DNA of 64,000 nucleotides from an uncultured Clostridia bacterium (GCA_947624965.1 CANQMN010000004.1:62001-126000), one strand, 5' to 3'. Numbered from the stretch's first letter, positions 1 through 9,656 are shown. Notes: generated from the letters alone by a model not told the origin. Made by a program: numbers and translations.

Positions 1-3000
1 CGTCGTATAGGTGTTGTCCTTGATCTTCTGCGCGAGCTTCACGGTGCCATAGAGCTCGGTATACGCTTCGACGAAGCCTTCGTACCCGATCTGCGTGAGC
101 AGGTCGTCTGCGAATTGCGGAAGATCCACATGCGATTCGTCGAGCTTGGATTTGAGAAGGTGGATATAGATCGCAACGAACCAGTTGTTGTCGCCGCTGA
201 TCACCTTCGTATGCGCCGTGTTCGCATCGTCGTTCTCCTCGCCCGTCCATTCGTCGCCGCGCGCGAGCCTATAAGCGTACTTCAACATTTCCTCGAAGAT
301 CTGCTCGCCGTTCAACGTCGTCGTATCATCCTTCCTGGGCTTGGAAGAGATGGAGAATTCGGAAATTTCCGAAAGTCCTTCGATCTCCGCGATCGTCGCG
401 GGGATATCGGACGCCTCCGCCATCTTCACCCATGCCTTGATGGAGGTCTCGCTCACCGCGGCGTAGAGCTTGGCGAGCTTTTCGGGTTCGTTTTTCACGA
501 GCTCGTACTTGGGCAATACGTTCGTCTTGAAATCGGACAGTTCGGAGTAGAGATACCCGTGATGATCGGTATCGGACGCCGTCCAGCCCTTATAATCGTA
601 CTGCGTGGGGTCGAAGTAGCCTTGGAACGCTTCTATCACGTCCTGTACTTCCTGCGGAACGGAGAAGTCGGGTTTTGCGTCGAGCTTGGTAACTTCCGCC
701 GTTACGCCGAGCCCGTTCGCCGTGAGGACCGTTTCGGGACGGTCGCGCTTCACGATGTCGAGGATGACGTTGACGTTGGCTTTCCAGCTATCCTTATCCG
801 TCGCGCCGAAGTAAATTTCGTAGTTATGAGCGGTGTCGCGGAGGTCGCCGTTGCCGTCGTCGCCATTACTGCCCGAATGGCAATTCCACATGAACCCTTC
901 CTCGTTGAACCGGAAGTTCAAAAGATGGGTGTTGACAACGTTCTCCATCGTCTCGTCGAGCCACGCGTGATCGCTCTCATTGGTCTTTTCGATGCGCGCG
1001 ACTTCCGTCATAATTGCATAGATGGCGTTGAAGTCCGAAACGAAATCACCTGCGCGTTTATCCTGCGAGCCGCGGTACGAGTAGAGCGTTTCGAGCGCAT
1101 CGGGAAGATCGACTTCCTGCTTTTCAAATTCCTTTTGGAGGAAGAGCACATGGAAGGAACGCTCGAAGTAGCCGGTCTCCGACTGGAAGCCTTTCTCGGC
1201 GAGCTGCGTGCTGTACAGCACCTCGAACGCCTTTTCGATCGCCTGCAAGCCCGTGTACGTAACGGTGTTGTCCATGTCGATGTTGCCGAGCTTGAACGTC
1301 TTTTCCGCCATGGAGGCTTCAAGCGCGAAGAGCTGCGTTGCGAACGTATCCCACGCCGTGATCTCTTCCTCGGTGTACAGCTTGTGGAGGAGCGTCTTGT
1401 TGGGCGCGTCTACCGTATCGTACTTCGCCTTGACGCCCTGATCGCGGTAGTATTTCGCGGAGGCATAGAGGTATCCTTTGAGGTTCTCTTCGCCCACCGT
1501 ATCCCAGCCGAGCCAAGCGTAATTGTTGTCGAGCTTGCCGATCTTATCCATCGCGTCCTTCACTGCCTGCGCTTCTTCGGAGAGCTCGGGTTCCCAAGGT
1601 TTCTCCACCGCCTCGACCTGTGCCGTAAAGCCGAGTCCGCAGTCGTTGAGCCCGGAGGCGTTTTCGGAATCGCGCTTCACGATCTCGCCGAGATAGCGGA
1701 GCGCCTCGTGGAGCGTGGGCATATCGGTGCCGAAATAGTTCTTATAGATGGTATCGCGTCCGTTTTCGCCTGCGTTGGGACGCTGTTCGCCGCCGCCGCC
1801 GTTGCCCCAGTTCCAAATAAGTCCGCCGTCGTGGAAGTTATCCCAGCCGACGTACTTGTTCACGACTGCGGTGAGCGCTTCGTCGAGGAAGGGCGTCGTG
1901 CCCTCCACGTCCAGCTTGTGGAGACGGGCATATTGTTCGTAGATGTCGATGAGGTAGGTCGCGTCCTTCACGAAGCCGTCCGTTTCCACGCAGTTGACCG
2001 CGGTGAGAAGCTCCTGTACGTATTCGGGAAGTTCGATCTCCTGCGCTTCCAATGCGCGCACCGCGTACACGAGGTGGAACCCTGCGACCCAGTGCGAGTT
2101 CGAGGAGAGAACTCTTTCGGTCTCGGCATATTCGTCGCGGATCTTGCCGCCGTCGTTATCTTCATCTTCGTAAGTGCCGTACTTGATTTTGAGCGCCCAC
2201 TTGATGACGTCGCGGATCGCCTGTTCCGCCGTGAAGGTCTCGGGCTGTGCGGAATGGTCCTTGGTGGCTTTGAGCATCGTAACGGAGCCCTCCGCCTCTC
2301 TTGCCGCTTCGAGCGCGGCGTGCGCCTTCTCCCACGTTGTGAACAGCGCGTTTTCCGCCTTGTCGAGCTGCGTGGTAACTTCCGTCTTCTGCTCGGGCGT
2401 GAGCGATTCGTATTCGCCTTTCAGTTCGATCGCGGCGTTCACTTCGTCCTCGAAGTAGCCCGTCTTTACTTCTTCTGCCGTCGTCCAGTCGATGAAATGA
2501 TAGTTGTCGATATCGGGAAGCGCGTTATACTTCGTGAGGAACGCCTGCGCCTCCTGCGAGATGGGGTCGGGCTGACCCTGCGTAACGGGAGCCGTAACGC
2601 CCGTCTTGTCCGCGGTGAGCGCGAGCCCTTCCGTGCGGCGCTGTGCGATATCGGTGATACGCTTGATGTAGTCGATGAGATCGGTGCCCTCCGAGAGCCC
2701 GAAATACGTCTTGTAGATCTTGTTGCGATAGGTGAAGTCCTTCGTCGCAAAGGCGCCGTTCGTGAAGTTCCACGCGAGACCCGCTTCCTTGAACCCGTTG
2801 TGGTTCACCATGTAGGTGTTCACGACTTCCGCCATGTGTTCGGTGATGTAGTTGATGGAGCGGTCCGCTTCGAGCTCGGCAACGACGGAGAGGACGTTGT
2901 AGAGATAGTCGAAGTCCGTCGCCCAATTCGTGTTGTAATAGCCGATGGTGTTGAGAAGGTTGCCCACGAGGGTGGGAAGTTCCACCTCCGCCTCTTCGAG

Positions 3001-5244
3001 CTTGTGGAGCAAGAAGGACATATGGAAGGAGACGAGCCAGTGGTTGTTCGAGTTCATCAAGTTCTCGTAATCCGCGCTGTCGGGCGCCGTGGTGTCGTCG
3101 CGCTCGCCTGCCTGCCAAGGATCTGTCGCCGTCGTCCACGGTCCCTTGATCTTATAGCCGTATTCGAGGATCCACTTCAACGCTTCCTCGCCGCTTGCAT
3201 ACGACTTGGTGCCGCCGCTGACGCCGACGGTCGTGAGCGTGAAGCCCGTATAATGCGCGTCCTCCGCAAGCGCCGCCATCTCCGTATCGAGCGTTGCCCA
3301 GCCCTCGAAGACGGCTCTGCCCCAAAGCCGCTTGACGTTTTCCTTGTCGTTGGGGTATTCGCCCGTGGTATCGAGCGCGTCGAACGCTACCTTGTATTCG
3401 CGGAACTTTTCGAGCTCGGTATACAGATAGCCCGAGATGTTCTGCGCGTCCGCCGTCGTCCAGCCCTTGTAGGCGTACGCCGTGATATTGGAGAGCGTAC
3501 GGAAATTCGTAAGGACCGCCTGCGCTCCCTCGGAGAGGCGCATGCTCTCTTCAAAGGTCTGCTTTGCGGGTGCGAGCGGCGAGAAGTCCAAAAGATAGAG
3601 GTATCTCTGCTCGACCGTGGCGTTTTCGTGCGCTTCGCCCACGCCCTGCATGTTGGATACCTCTTCGATGAGCTCTTCCATTTCGAGCGCATTGTCGCCG
3701 TTGATCCCTTTGAGCAGATCGATCTTATCCTGATACGTTTTGAGTTTGCCGGAGATCTCGTCCGCCGAGACGGGCGACTTGGCGTAATCGAAGGAATAGT
3801 AATCCTTCCCGTCTCTCTTCGTGTAAGACGAGCTCGCATACGTATTCAGAATGGTGTAATCGTAGGTGCCCGGCGTCGCCTCGTCGTTGGCGAGGAGAAG
3901 ATCGTGCCACTGTCCGCGGAGGGAAGAATCGATGGAACCGACGGTGTATTCGATGTCGGTGATCTCTTCCGTCGTGGGGAAGTAGACCTTCGCTTCCGTT
4001 ACGGCAAGATTCAAAAATTGCGCGCCGTTGAAATAATCCGCAATGTCGGCTTTGGAAACAGCCTGGGAATTGTTTTTAATGTCCAGCCCCGCAATAAACA
4101 CGAACCCGTTGTTCGGCGTAAGCGGAGAGCCCGGGAAATAATTGTTGATGAGCGAATCGGTGAGGCGGCGTTCGTACTTCGCGCCGTCCTTCAATTCGAT
4201 TACGAGGTCGTCGACCCAATAAGTTTCTTCGTTGCCGTCTATCTCATCGACCATGCGCTTGGTCTGGATGGACATGCTGACTTCTTTGTTATCGGGTACA
4301 AAGTACCCCCCCCCTGCGTCATCGACCCACGTGGAGGTCATCACGCATTCGCCCTTGTTGTAAGTAACGTCGTTGAAACTGTCGTTACGGGAGGAGCCTT
4401 CAAACGCGTACCAGTTGCCCGTCGTAACGTCGCACGCGAGACCGACGGAAATGACGTAGTAATCTTCCCATGCGTGGAACCCGAAGAACGCGTAAACGGG
4501 ATCGGTCCCCGCGTAGTTGGGAACGATCTTCACTTGGGAGAGGTCCAGTTTGTATTGGAGCCCGGCAACGCCCTTCTTGCGCGCGGGGAATACCTGCACG
4601 GCGGCGTCCATCGTCTTGGAGAGCTCCCAGCTCTGCGCCTGCGCGATCTCCGCCGTCGAGGGGATCTCCTCGCCGTACTCATCGAGGAATCCGTAGCCGT
4701 TCCAGCCCTGCACGGCGTCCATTCCGTGGTTTTGGAGCTCGCTGACGATGAGCTTGGTGTTCGTGATGAGCTGAATGCTCTCCGTTGCGTTCCAGCAGTC
4801 GTACGCGGCGAGCGAAGCGCCGTTTTCGTGATACCAAAACTGGTCGTCGGACGCCTCCGCATAGCCCTTGCGGGAAGTGAACAGCTTGCGCGTGCCGTTC
4901 TTCTTCTTGACGTAGCCGCCCTCCGTCGCGATGGGCGTCGTCGCCTCTCCGAAGTACGTTGCATCGGATGCGACCGCTGCTCTTATCGCCGCCGACAGCG
5001 TGGAATAGGAACCTATCTTCGCGTTCTGGCGGTCGTAGGCTTCGTACGCGTCCGCCGCGCGGTCGTCCGTGCGTGCGGGTGCGACGAAATCTTTCTTCTC
5101 CGGACCGTTGGTGATGCGCCCGAGCTCGTGCGTGCCCGAGTTTTTCCCGTTGGTGCCGTCGTCGTCGGAAGCGCATGCGGTGATGCCCGAAACGGCGGCG
5201 ATCAGCATGACGGAACCGAGCAAAAGTGCGGTGAATTTTTTCAT
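1..5244 (-). CDS. Giant repeat lipoprotein, 3' end outside the window
   Basis: The frame opens at an ATG (5242-5244) preceded by AGGAGGAAATC and stays open to base 1, so at least 1748 residues are present and the C-terminus lies beyond the window. It begins MKKFTALLLGSVMLIAAV and has a lipobox ending in Cys24 (ITAC), so it should be an exported, lipid-anchored surface protein. Residues about 30-600 form a unique region with Asp/Gly-rich beta-type segments. From about residue 600 there are four related units of 313-328 residues, each carrying an aromatic-Val-x-x-x-His-Leu/Met landmark followed by a Leu-Pro pair (landmarks near residues 732, 1049, 1362 and 1690). I do not recognise the family. 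Lipoprotein status is clear from sequence; function is unknown, with a surface-binding role being only a guess. A 1729-residue frame on the opposite strand is an antisense artefact: no Shine-Dalgarno, TTG start, no family. Confidence 0.85.
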   Translation of the reverse strand, partial: MKKFTALLLGSVMLIAAVSGITACASDDDGTNGKNSGTHELGRITNGPEKKDFVAPARTDDRAADAYEAYDRQNAKIGSYSTLSAAIRAAVASDATYFGEATTPIATEGGYVKKKNGTRKLFTSRKGYAEASDDQFWYHENGASLAAYDCWNATESIQLITNTKLIVSELQNHGMDAVQGWNGYGFLDEYGEEIPSTAEIAQAQSWELSKTMDAAVQVFPARKKGVAGLQYKLDLSQVKIVPNYAGTDPVYAFFGFHAWEDYYVISVGLACDVTTGNWYAFEGSSRNDSFNDVTYNKGECVMTSTWVDDAGGGYFVPDNKEVSMSIQTKRMVDEIDGNEETYWVDDLVIELKDGAKYERRLTDSLINNYFPGSPLTPNNGFVFIAGLDIKNNSQAVSKADIADYFNGAQFLNLAVTEAKVYFPTTEEITDIEYTVGSIDSSLRGQWHDLLLANDEATPGTYDYTILNTYASSSYTKRDGKDYYSFDYAKSPVSADEISGKLKTYQDKIDLLKGINGDNALEMEELIEEVSNMQGVGEAHENATVEQRYLYLLDFSPLAPAKQTFEESMRLSEGAQAVLTNFRTLSNITAYAYKGWTTADAQNISGYLYTELEKFREYKVAFDALDTTGEYPNDKENVKRLWGRAVFEGWATLDTEMAALAEDAHYTGFTLTTVGVSGGTKSYASGEEALKWILEYGYKIKGPWTTATDPWQAGERDDTTAPDSADYENLMNSNNHWLVSFHMSFLLHKLEEAEVELPTLVGNLLNTIGYYNTNWATDFDYLYNVLSVVAELEADRSINYITEHMAEVVNTYMVNHNGFKEAGLAWNFTNGAFATKDFTYRNKIYKTYFGLSEGTDLIDYIKRITDIAQRRTEGLALTADKTGVTAPVTQGQPDPISQEAQAFLTKYNALPDIDNYHFIDWTTAEEVKTGYFEDEVNAAIELKGEYESLTPEQKTEVTTQLDKAENALFTTWEKAHAALEAAREAEGSVTMLKATKDHSAQPETFTAEQAIRDVIKWALKIKYGTYEDEDNDGGKIRDEYAETERVLSSNSHWVAGFHLVYAVRALEAQEIELPEYVQELLTAVNCVETDGFVKDATYLIDIYEQYARLHKLDVEGTTPFLDEALTAVVNKYVGWDNFHDGGLIWNWGNGGGGEQRPNAGENGRDTIYKNYFGTDMPTLHEALRYLGEIVKRDSENASGLNDCGLGFTAQVEAVEKPWEPELSEEAQAVKDAMDKIGKLDNNYAWLGWDTVGEENLKGYLYASAKYYRDQGVKAKYDTVDAPNKTLLHKLYTEEEITAWDTFATQLFALEASMAEKTFKLGNIDMDNTVTYTGLQAIEKAFEVLYSTQLAEKGFQSETGYFERSFHVLFLQKEFEKQEVDLPDALETLYSYRGSQDKRAGDFVSDFNAIYAIMTEVARIEKTNESDHAWLDETMENVVNTHLLNFRFNEEGFMWNCHSGSNGDDGNGDLRDTAHNYEIYFGATDKDSWKANVNVILDIVKRDRPETVLTANGLGVTAEVTKLDAKPDFSVPQEVQDVIEAFQGYFDPTQYDYKGWTASDTDHHGYLYSELSDFKTNVLPKYELVKNEPEKLAKLYAAVSETSIKAWVKMAEASDIPATIAEIEGLSEISEFSISSKPRKDDTTTLNGEQIFEEMLKYAYRLARGDEWTGEENDDANTAHTKVISGDNNWFVAIYIHLLKSKLDESHVDLPQFADDLLTQIGYEGFVEAYTELYGTVKLAQKIKDNTYTT

Positions 5245-5297
5245 GATTTCCTCCTGAGTCCCCTTATCATATCCGAGGAACATAATTTGGTAGTATC

Positions 5298-5326
5298 ATC
5301 TTAACACCAAAAATAACATTTGTCAA
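5298..5326 (-). promoter_or_regulatory. Sigma-A promoter of the giant lipoprotein gene
   Basis: On the minus strand TTGACA (5326-5321) is followed after 17 bp by TAAGAT (5303-5298). The start codon lies about 54 bases downstream of the -10 box. The surrounding 5330-5500 is strongly AT-rich and holds no gene. Confidence 0.8.
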
Positions 5327-5504
5327 CAGATTTTGAAAAAAATTTTTGTTTTTTGTAAGATAAAACTTTTTTATTTCCAAATATTACCAGAAAAACTTAT
5401 TTCAAAAGAAAAAAAGTTTCTTTTTCTTTGTGAACGATTGTTTGATGTTTTCGTCTTATTTTTTCACTCTTATGAGAATTGTTAATTTTTAACATAAATT
5501 TCTG

Positions 5505-6040
5505 CACCCCTCCCCCCACCCTACCCTCCCCCCCCTCGTTCCGAGGGGGGGAGGTAAAACGGAGCGTCCTACCCTTGCGTTAAGGGGGCGGCGAGGTGTC
5601 TCTCCCCCTACCCTACCCTCCCCCCTCGTTCCGAGGGGGGAGGTAAAACGGAGCGTCCCCCCCTTGCGAGAGAGACATACCACGTTACACCCCTGCAAGG
5701 AGCATACAACAGCGTTACCCTCCCCCTTACAAAGGGGGAGGGGTTGGGGAGGGGGTAGGAAAACACTCCCCCGTTCGCCTCTTTGTAGCGACCTCCCCGT
5801 TCTCCCCCCCACCCTACCCTCCCCCCTCGTTCCGAGGGGGGAGGTAAAACGGAGCGTCCCCCCCCTTGCGAGAGAGACATACCACGTTACACCCCTGCAA
5901 GGAGCATACAACAGCGTTACCCCCATAAGAGGGAAATACGATAACGCCCTCTTTTTACAGTAGCGTTACACCCCTTTTCAAGGGGGACCTACCACGTTAC
6001 CCTCCCCCTTTGTAAGGGGGAGGGGTTGGGGAGGGGGTAG
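5505..6040. repeat. Intergenic array of GC-rich hairpin repeats
   Basis: No gene is seen here. Three copies of a palindromic unit (core CTCGTTCCGAGGGGGG followed by AGGTAAAACGGAGCGTCC) lie at about 5518-5568, 5608-5657 and 5812-5858. A second unit of about 60 bp, containing GCGAGAGAGACATACCACG and a following AACAGCGTTACC, occurs at about 5660-5719 and 5863-5921. A third palindrome, CCTCCCCCTT / AAGGGGGAGG with a following GGTTGGGGAGGGGGTAG tail, occurs at 5716-5757 and 5998-6040. These are short, iterated, non-coding elements of REP/BIME style; overlapping open frames in them are compositional noise. Confidence 0.8.
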
Positions 6041-6077
6041 AAAAAAACCGCCCGCGGAGATCTCTCTCCGCGGGCGG
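6041..6077 (-). terminator. Rho-independent terminator after the RpiR-type regulator
   Basis: Perfect 11-bp stem (6048-6058 with 6067-6077) and an 8-base loop, followed on the minus strand by seven T residues (6047-6041). It sits 22 bases after the regulator's stop codon. Confidence 0.9.
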
Positions 6078-6098
6078 ACAAAAGGAGGGCGGGTAGGC

Positions 6099-6932
6099 TT
6101 AAATCAGTTTTCCCGCGGTCGCGCGGCTGCTCTTCGCAACGGCGGCGTCGTAGCGGGATTTCTCCGAACGGTGGATGCCCGTGGAGAGCACGTCTACCAA
6201 GAAAAGCTGCATCACTTTCCCGGACATCGCGCCCGGTTCCATGGGGGAATCCATGGGAGACGCGGAGATCACGAGGTCGGCATACCGCGTGAGCGGGGAC
6301 TTCTCGTAACAGGTGATCACGATGATCTTCATGCCGTTGGCGCGGGCGAGCTCCGCCGCCTCCACCGTGTCCTTCGAGGAGCCCGAGATGGAGAAAATTA
6401 CGATGAGGTCCTCTTCCCCGCGCGAGGAGATGAGCACGTTCTGCATGTGCGTGTCGCGCTCGCAGTGGGTGAGGAGCCCCATCATCATGAGGCGGTTATG
6501 CAGTTCGAGCGCGGCGAGATAGGAATGCCCCACGCCGAAACAGCAGATGCTCTTCGCCTTCGAGATGAGCTCGATCGCTTCCTCGATCTGCGTTGCACTC
6601 AACGTGCGGCGGCAATTCTTCATCGCCGCGATGTACGTCTCGGCGATCTCGCCCACGTAGCCCGTCCCCTCCGGCTCTTCGTGCCCGATCTCGATAATGC
6701 CCTGCGCGAGGCTCAAACGAAATTCCTGATAGCCGTTGAACCCGAGGGAGCGGCAAAACCGCAGAACGGTCGCCTCCGCGACGCCCGTCGCCACCGCAAG
6801 GTCGGTGATGGACATATAGATGACTTGCCTTAAATCGATCCCCTCGAAATAATCGAGGAGCCGCTTTTGGCTCTTCGTGAGTTTCCCCGCACGGAGCGTT
6901 GCAAGTTTGTTTCTGATGGATACGTTCGGCAT
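6099..6932 (-). CDS. RpiR/MurR-family transcriptional regulator
   Basis: A 277-residue protein with the standard two-part layout of the family: an N-terminal HTH_6 domain (about residues 1-80; TDLAVATGVAEATVLRFCRS is the recognition region) and a C-terminal SIS sugar-phosphate-binding domain (about 110-245; CCFGVGHSYLAALE and IFSISGSSKDTVEAAELA are typical SIS phosphate-binding loops). Family members such as MurR, NagR-like and RpiR respond to phosphosugars, often amino-sugar phosphates. ATG with GGAGGAGAAAGCT upstream. It lies directly downstream of, and in the same direction as, a GH20/ROK operon but has its own promoter and terminator, so it probably controls that operon and perhaps itself. 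The effector is inferred, not shown. Confidence 0.93.
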   Translation of the reverse strand: MPNVSIRNKLATLRAGKLTKSQKRLLDYFEGIDLRQVIYMSITDLAVATGVAEATVLRFCRSLGFNGYQEFRLSLAQGIIEIGHEEPEGTGYVGEIAETYIAAMKNCRRTLSATQIEEAIELISKAKSICCFGVGHSYLAALELHNRLMMMGLLTHCERDTHMQNVLISSRGEEDLIVIFSISGSSKDTVEAAELARANGMKIIVITCYEKSPLTRYADLVISASPMDSPMEPGAMSGKVMQLFLVDVLSTGIHRSEKSRYDAAVAKSSRATAGKLI

Positions 6933-6985
6933 AGCTTTCTCCTCCGTTCCGCCGTCGCGCCCCGAAAAGCGAGACTGTCTTGTTT

Positions 6986-7014
6986 ATTTTAATCGAAAGA
7001 AACGTTTTTGTCAA
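6986..7014 (-). promoter_or_regulatory. Promoter of the RpiR-type gene, inside the end of the preceding CDS
   Basis: TTGACA (7014-7009), a 17-bp spacer and TAAAAT (6991-6986) on the minus strand. The -35 lies inside the last codons of the acyltransferase gene and the -10 overlaps its TAA stop, giving the regulator independent expression within the cluster. Confidence 0.8.
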
Positions 7015-7786
7015 GCGTTCCGCATGCCGCGCCCAATTTTCCGCCCGCCGAAAGATACGCTTTTACCGCGCGGCGGAGCGACGTGTCCTCGGGATAGTCC
7101 TCCACGGCGCGCGCGCCGCCGAAGAGAAACTCTTCGTAACTGCGGTCGTCCTCGAACACTTCCCCGATGCGGAACCGCTTTCGGAACTGCGCGATGCGGG
7201 AGCCCTGCGGCAAGAATTGCCCGAGCGCGGGCGCAAGCAGCCACGAATGGCACTTGCGGGGTGCATCCGCATAGCGCGGCGCAAACGCGCGCAGAAATTC
7301 GTCCGCCTGCGCGAGCGAGCGCGCCACGGAGGGCGCGGAGAGGTCGGCGTCGGAGGGAATGTGCAGAAACACCGCCTCGCTCCCCCCTTCGTCCGTCGTC
7401 TCGTATTCGAGCGTCCCGATACGGAAGAGCACGAGCGAGAGCATGCGCCCCGTCCAACGGTAGCGGTCGAACCCGTATTCGCCGAAGTCCTTTTTATGTT
7501 CGCGCACGAAGCGGGAAAAACATCGGAACGTCTCGGTGAAAACAGATTCGGGAATGCCCGCCTCCCGATATTTTTCGCGGGAGAGCAGGGCGGCGTCGAG
7601 CATATAGGCGAGCATCGCGTCGCCGTTCTCGCCCGTGCGCGCGGCAAGTTCTTCCACCGCGAAGGGATATTCCTTGGGAATGGTGAGCCGCTCCCTGTAC
7701 CGCGCCGCGTCGGGCACGGGCGGGAGCCTTCTTCGCATCTCCTCCGGCATGCCGATCTGCGCGCAGAGCGCCTGTATCCCGTCCAC
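6989..7786 (-). CDS. GNAT-like acyltransferase domain protein
   Basis: 265 residues, GTG start one base after the stop of the GH20 gene, so translation is probably coupled. The C-terminal half carries LHIPSDADLSAPSV and, further on, CHSWLLAPALGQFLPQGS, which I recognise as the signature of the GNAT-like N-/C-terminal acyltransferase pair found in clostridial proteins of this size and often beside amino-sugar genes. No signal peptide or membrane segment: cytoplasmic. The family is assigned from motif memory; substrate unknown. In this operon an N-acyl transfer to (or from) an amino sugar released by the hexosaminidase is plausible inference. Confidence 0.75.
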   Translation of the reverse strand: MDGIQALCAQIGMPEEMRRRLPPVPDAARYRERLTIPKEYPFAVEELAARTGENGDAMLAYMLDAALLSREKYREAGIPESVFTETFRCFSRFVREHKKDFGEYGFDRYRWTGRMLSLVLFRIGTLEYETTDEGGSEAVFLHIPSDADLSAPSVARSLAQADEFLRAFAPRYADAPRKCHSWLLAPALGQFLPQGSRIAQFRKRFRIGEVFEDDRSYEEFLFGGARAVEDYPEDTSLRRAVKAYLSAGGKLGAACGTLDKNVSFD

Positions 7787-7787
7787 G

Positions 7788-9656
7788 TTACTCGTTCACG
7801 TTGACCGAGCTCATGCGCCGCCAACGCCATTCGCACTGGTCGTAATCCTTTTCGTATTCCTTGCCGTGCCCCGTGAAGCAGAGGAGCTCCTCTTCGAGCT
7901 CGGGCACGGACGCCGCCTCGCCGCACAGCCAGCTCTCCGTCTTTTCGATCGCCGTGCGGATGCGCCGTTCGAGCGCGCCGAGGCGGATATCCTGCACGTC
8001 GAACCCGTTCGGGCGGTTTTCGCGCTCCCACTGCGCGCGGAGCGCCCTGTAAAACGCCATTAGACGGGGCAGGACGTCCCGCTTCATCACGCAGACGAGC
8101 TCCTTGACCTTCTCCCTGTCCCCCGCCCGATAGGCGGCGCGGAGCTTTATGCCGAGCTCCGCCTTGACGCTCAACAGGCGGCACAGCACGTACTGCGTTT
8201 CAAACAGATAGTCCCACTTCCCCGCGCGGCTCTGCGCGCGGGCGATGCGCGCCGCGTGCTCGCGGTAGAGCGCGTTGAGCCCCTCGGGAACGAGCGTATC
8301 CAGCGTCCCGAGCAAAACGTCGTTGAAGAGAAGGAATTTGTTCGCGCTGTTCTTTTCCTCCACGTCGCCGTTCCGCGTGAGGCGGTTGGCGAGGTCGAGC
8401 TTCATGAAATCCTTGAAGGGAAGCCCCGCCAGCGACAGGAAGGCGCGCTCGAAGCGGCGGTCGGCGTCGAAAAAGCCGAGGTTGAGGCGGGAACAGTGGT
8501 GCAGCGCGGGAAGCGTCGCAAAGACGGAGCACTCCGCGCCGTTGTCCCCCCAGCCCGTAACGATGAACTTGCGCACCCCCGCCTGACGGCAGGCGCGCGC
8601 CGCCGAAGAACTCGCCGCGATCGCATAGCGGTTATCGGGCGTGTAGCCGAGCCACTTCCACGCGCCGCCCGCAAACGCGATCTCGTTGCGGAACACGCGG
8701 TGTCTGTGGAGATTTTCCATATAGTGTGCGGCGGAAGTACTGCAATAGTCCCAATAGACGAGCTCCACGTTGCGCGGAACGCGCTCCGCGAGCTCCCGCG
8801 GGAGCATCCCGCCGTACTGTGCGTCCATGGTGAGGGAGAAGAACATATCCGACCACATCATGGGGTGTTCGTAGCCGTATTTTTTGCAGATCTCCAAGAC
8901 GCGCGTGAGGTGCTCCATCATGACGTCGAAGCGGTTGCGCGCGCCGTGGCGGTCCATATAAACGCCTCTGCCGAGCATGTACGCCTCGTCCATGCCGATA
9001 TGGATCTCGCGGGACTTAAAATAGGACGCGCACGCGGCGATGAGCGTCTCCAAAAACGCGTACGTCGGCTCCTCCCCGACGAGAAGAATGTCGTTGCAGT
9101 CGAACAAATGCTGCATGGAGGGATGGCGGGTGAGCGTGTTGAAGTGCGCGAGCGTCTGGATATAGGGCACGAGCTCGATGCCGAAGAGGTCGCAATACGC
9201 CTCCGTCCGCGCGATCTCCTCCCGCGTGAACGGGTTGCGCAGATATCCGAAATAGGGAAGCGCGGGCACGGCGAACGTATCCTCCATATACAGCCCGAGC
9301 GCGTTATAGCCGAGGACCGCGAGATGGCGGATGAGCTCGAACAGCGTCTCCTCGCGGGGAACGGCGTTGCGCGAGCAATCGAGCATATAAGTGAGCGCGA
9401 AGCGGGGTTCGAGCACGGCGAAATATCCGTCCCGCGGCGCTCCCTCCGATTCGTCCGAAAAATATTTCAGCGCAAAAAATACCTGCACGCGCGCGGAGAC
9501 GATGAGTTCCAGCGTCCCGCCGCGATAGGACAGGACGATCCCCCGCCCTTCCTTGACGACGACGGGAATGCCGCCCGCGCCGCACTCGAACCCGAACTGC
9601 CCCGAAAGCTCCTCCGCCCCGCGGGCGTACGCTCCTCCGATCTCGTACTTTATCAT
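7788..9656 (-). CDS. GH20 family beta-N-acetylhexosaminidase, cytoplasmic
   Basis: 622 residues without signal peptide. The catalytic Asp-Glu pair of GH20, which uses the substrate 2-acetamido group as nucleophile, is seen in HIGMDEA (Asp223, Glu224). Upstream elements typical of the barrel include RFALTYMLDCSRN (strand 1), GYNALGLYMED and LVPYIQTLAHFN. A roughly 200-residue alpha-helical C-terminal tail (450-622) follows the barrel. Expected role: release of terminal GlcNAc/GalNAc from imported oligosaccharides or muropeptide-derived sugars. It sits 3 bases downstream of the ROK kinase gene and upstream of the acyltransferase in one operon, consistent with amino-sugar salvage. Confidence 0.88.
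   Translation of the reverse strand: MIKYEIGGAYARGAEELSGQFGFECGAGGIPVVVKEGRGIVLSYRGGTLELIVSARVQVFFALKYFSDESEGAPRDGYFAVLEPRFALTYMLDCSRNAVPREETLFELIRHLAVLGYNALGLYMEDTFAVPALPYFGYLRNPFTREEIARTEAYCDLFGIELVPYIQTLAHFNTLTRHPSMQHLFDCNDILLVGEEPTYAFLETLIAACASYFKSREIHIGMDEAYMLGRGVYMDRHGARNRFDVMMEHLTRVLEICKKYGYEHPMMWSDMFFSLTMDAQYGGMLPRELAERVPRNVELVYWDYCSTSAAHYMENLHRHRVFRNEIAFAGGAWKWLGYTPDNRYAIAASSSAARACRQAGVRKFIVTGWGDNGAECSVFATLPALHHCSRLNLGFFDADRRFERAFLSLAGLPFKDFMKLDLANRLTRNGDVEEKNSANKFLLFNDVLLGTLDTLVPEGLNALYREHAARIARAQSRAGKWDYLFETQYVLCRLLSVKAELGIKLRAAYRAGDREKVKELVCVMKRDVLPRLMAFYRALRAQWERENRPNGFDVQDIRLGALERRIRTAIEKTESWLCGEAASVPELEEELLCFTGHGKEYEKDYDQCEWRWRRMSSVNVNE

Noticed and set aside
115..5304. 1729-codon open frame on the plus strand
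   Set aside because: Antisense to the lipoprotein frame 1-5244, which has the promoter, Shine-Dalgarno site, signal peptide and repeats. The plus frame starts at TTG without a ribosome binding site and its protein is Arg/Val-rich without any family; it results from codon bias at high GC.
5489..5963. Several 90-145 codon frames in the repeat array
   Set aside because: They consist of translated palindromic low-complexity repeats and lack ribosome binding sites.
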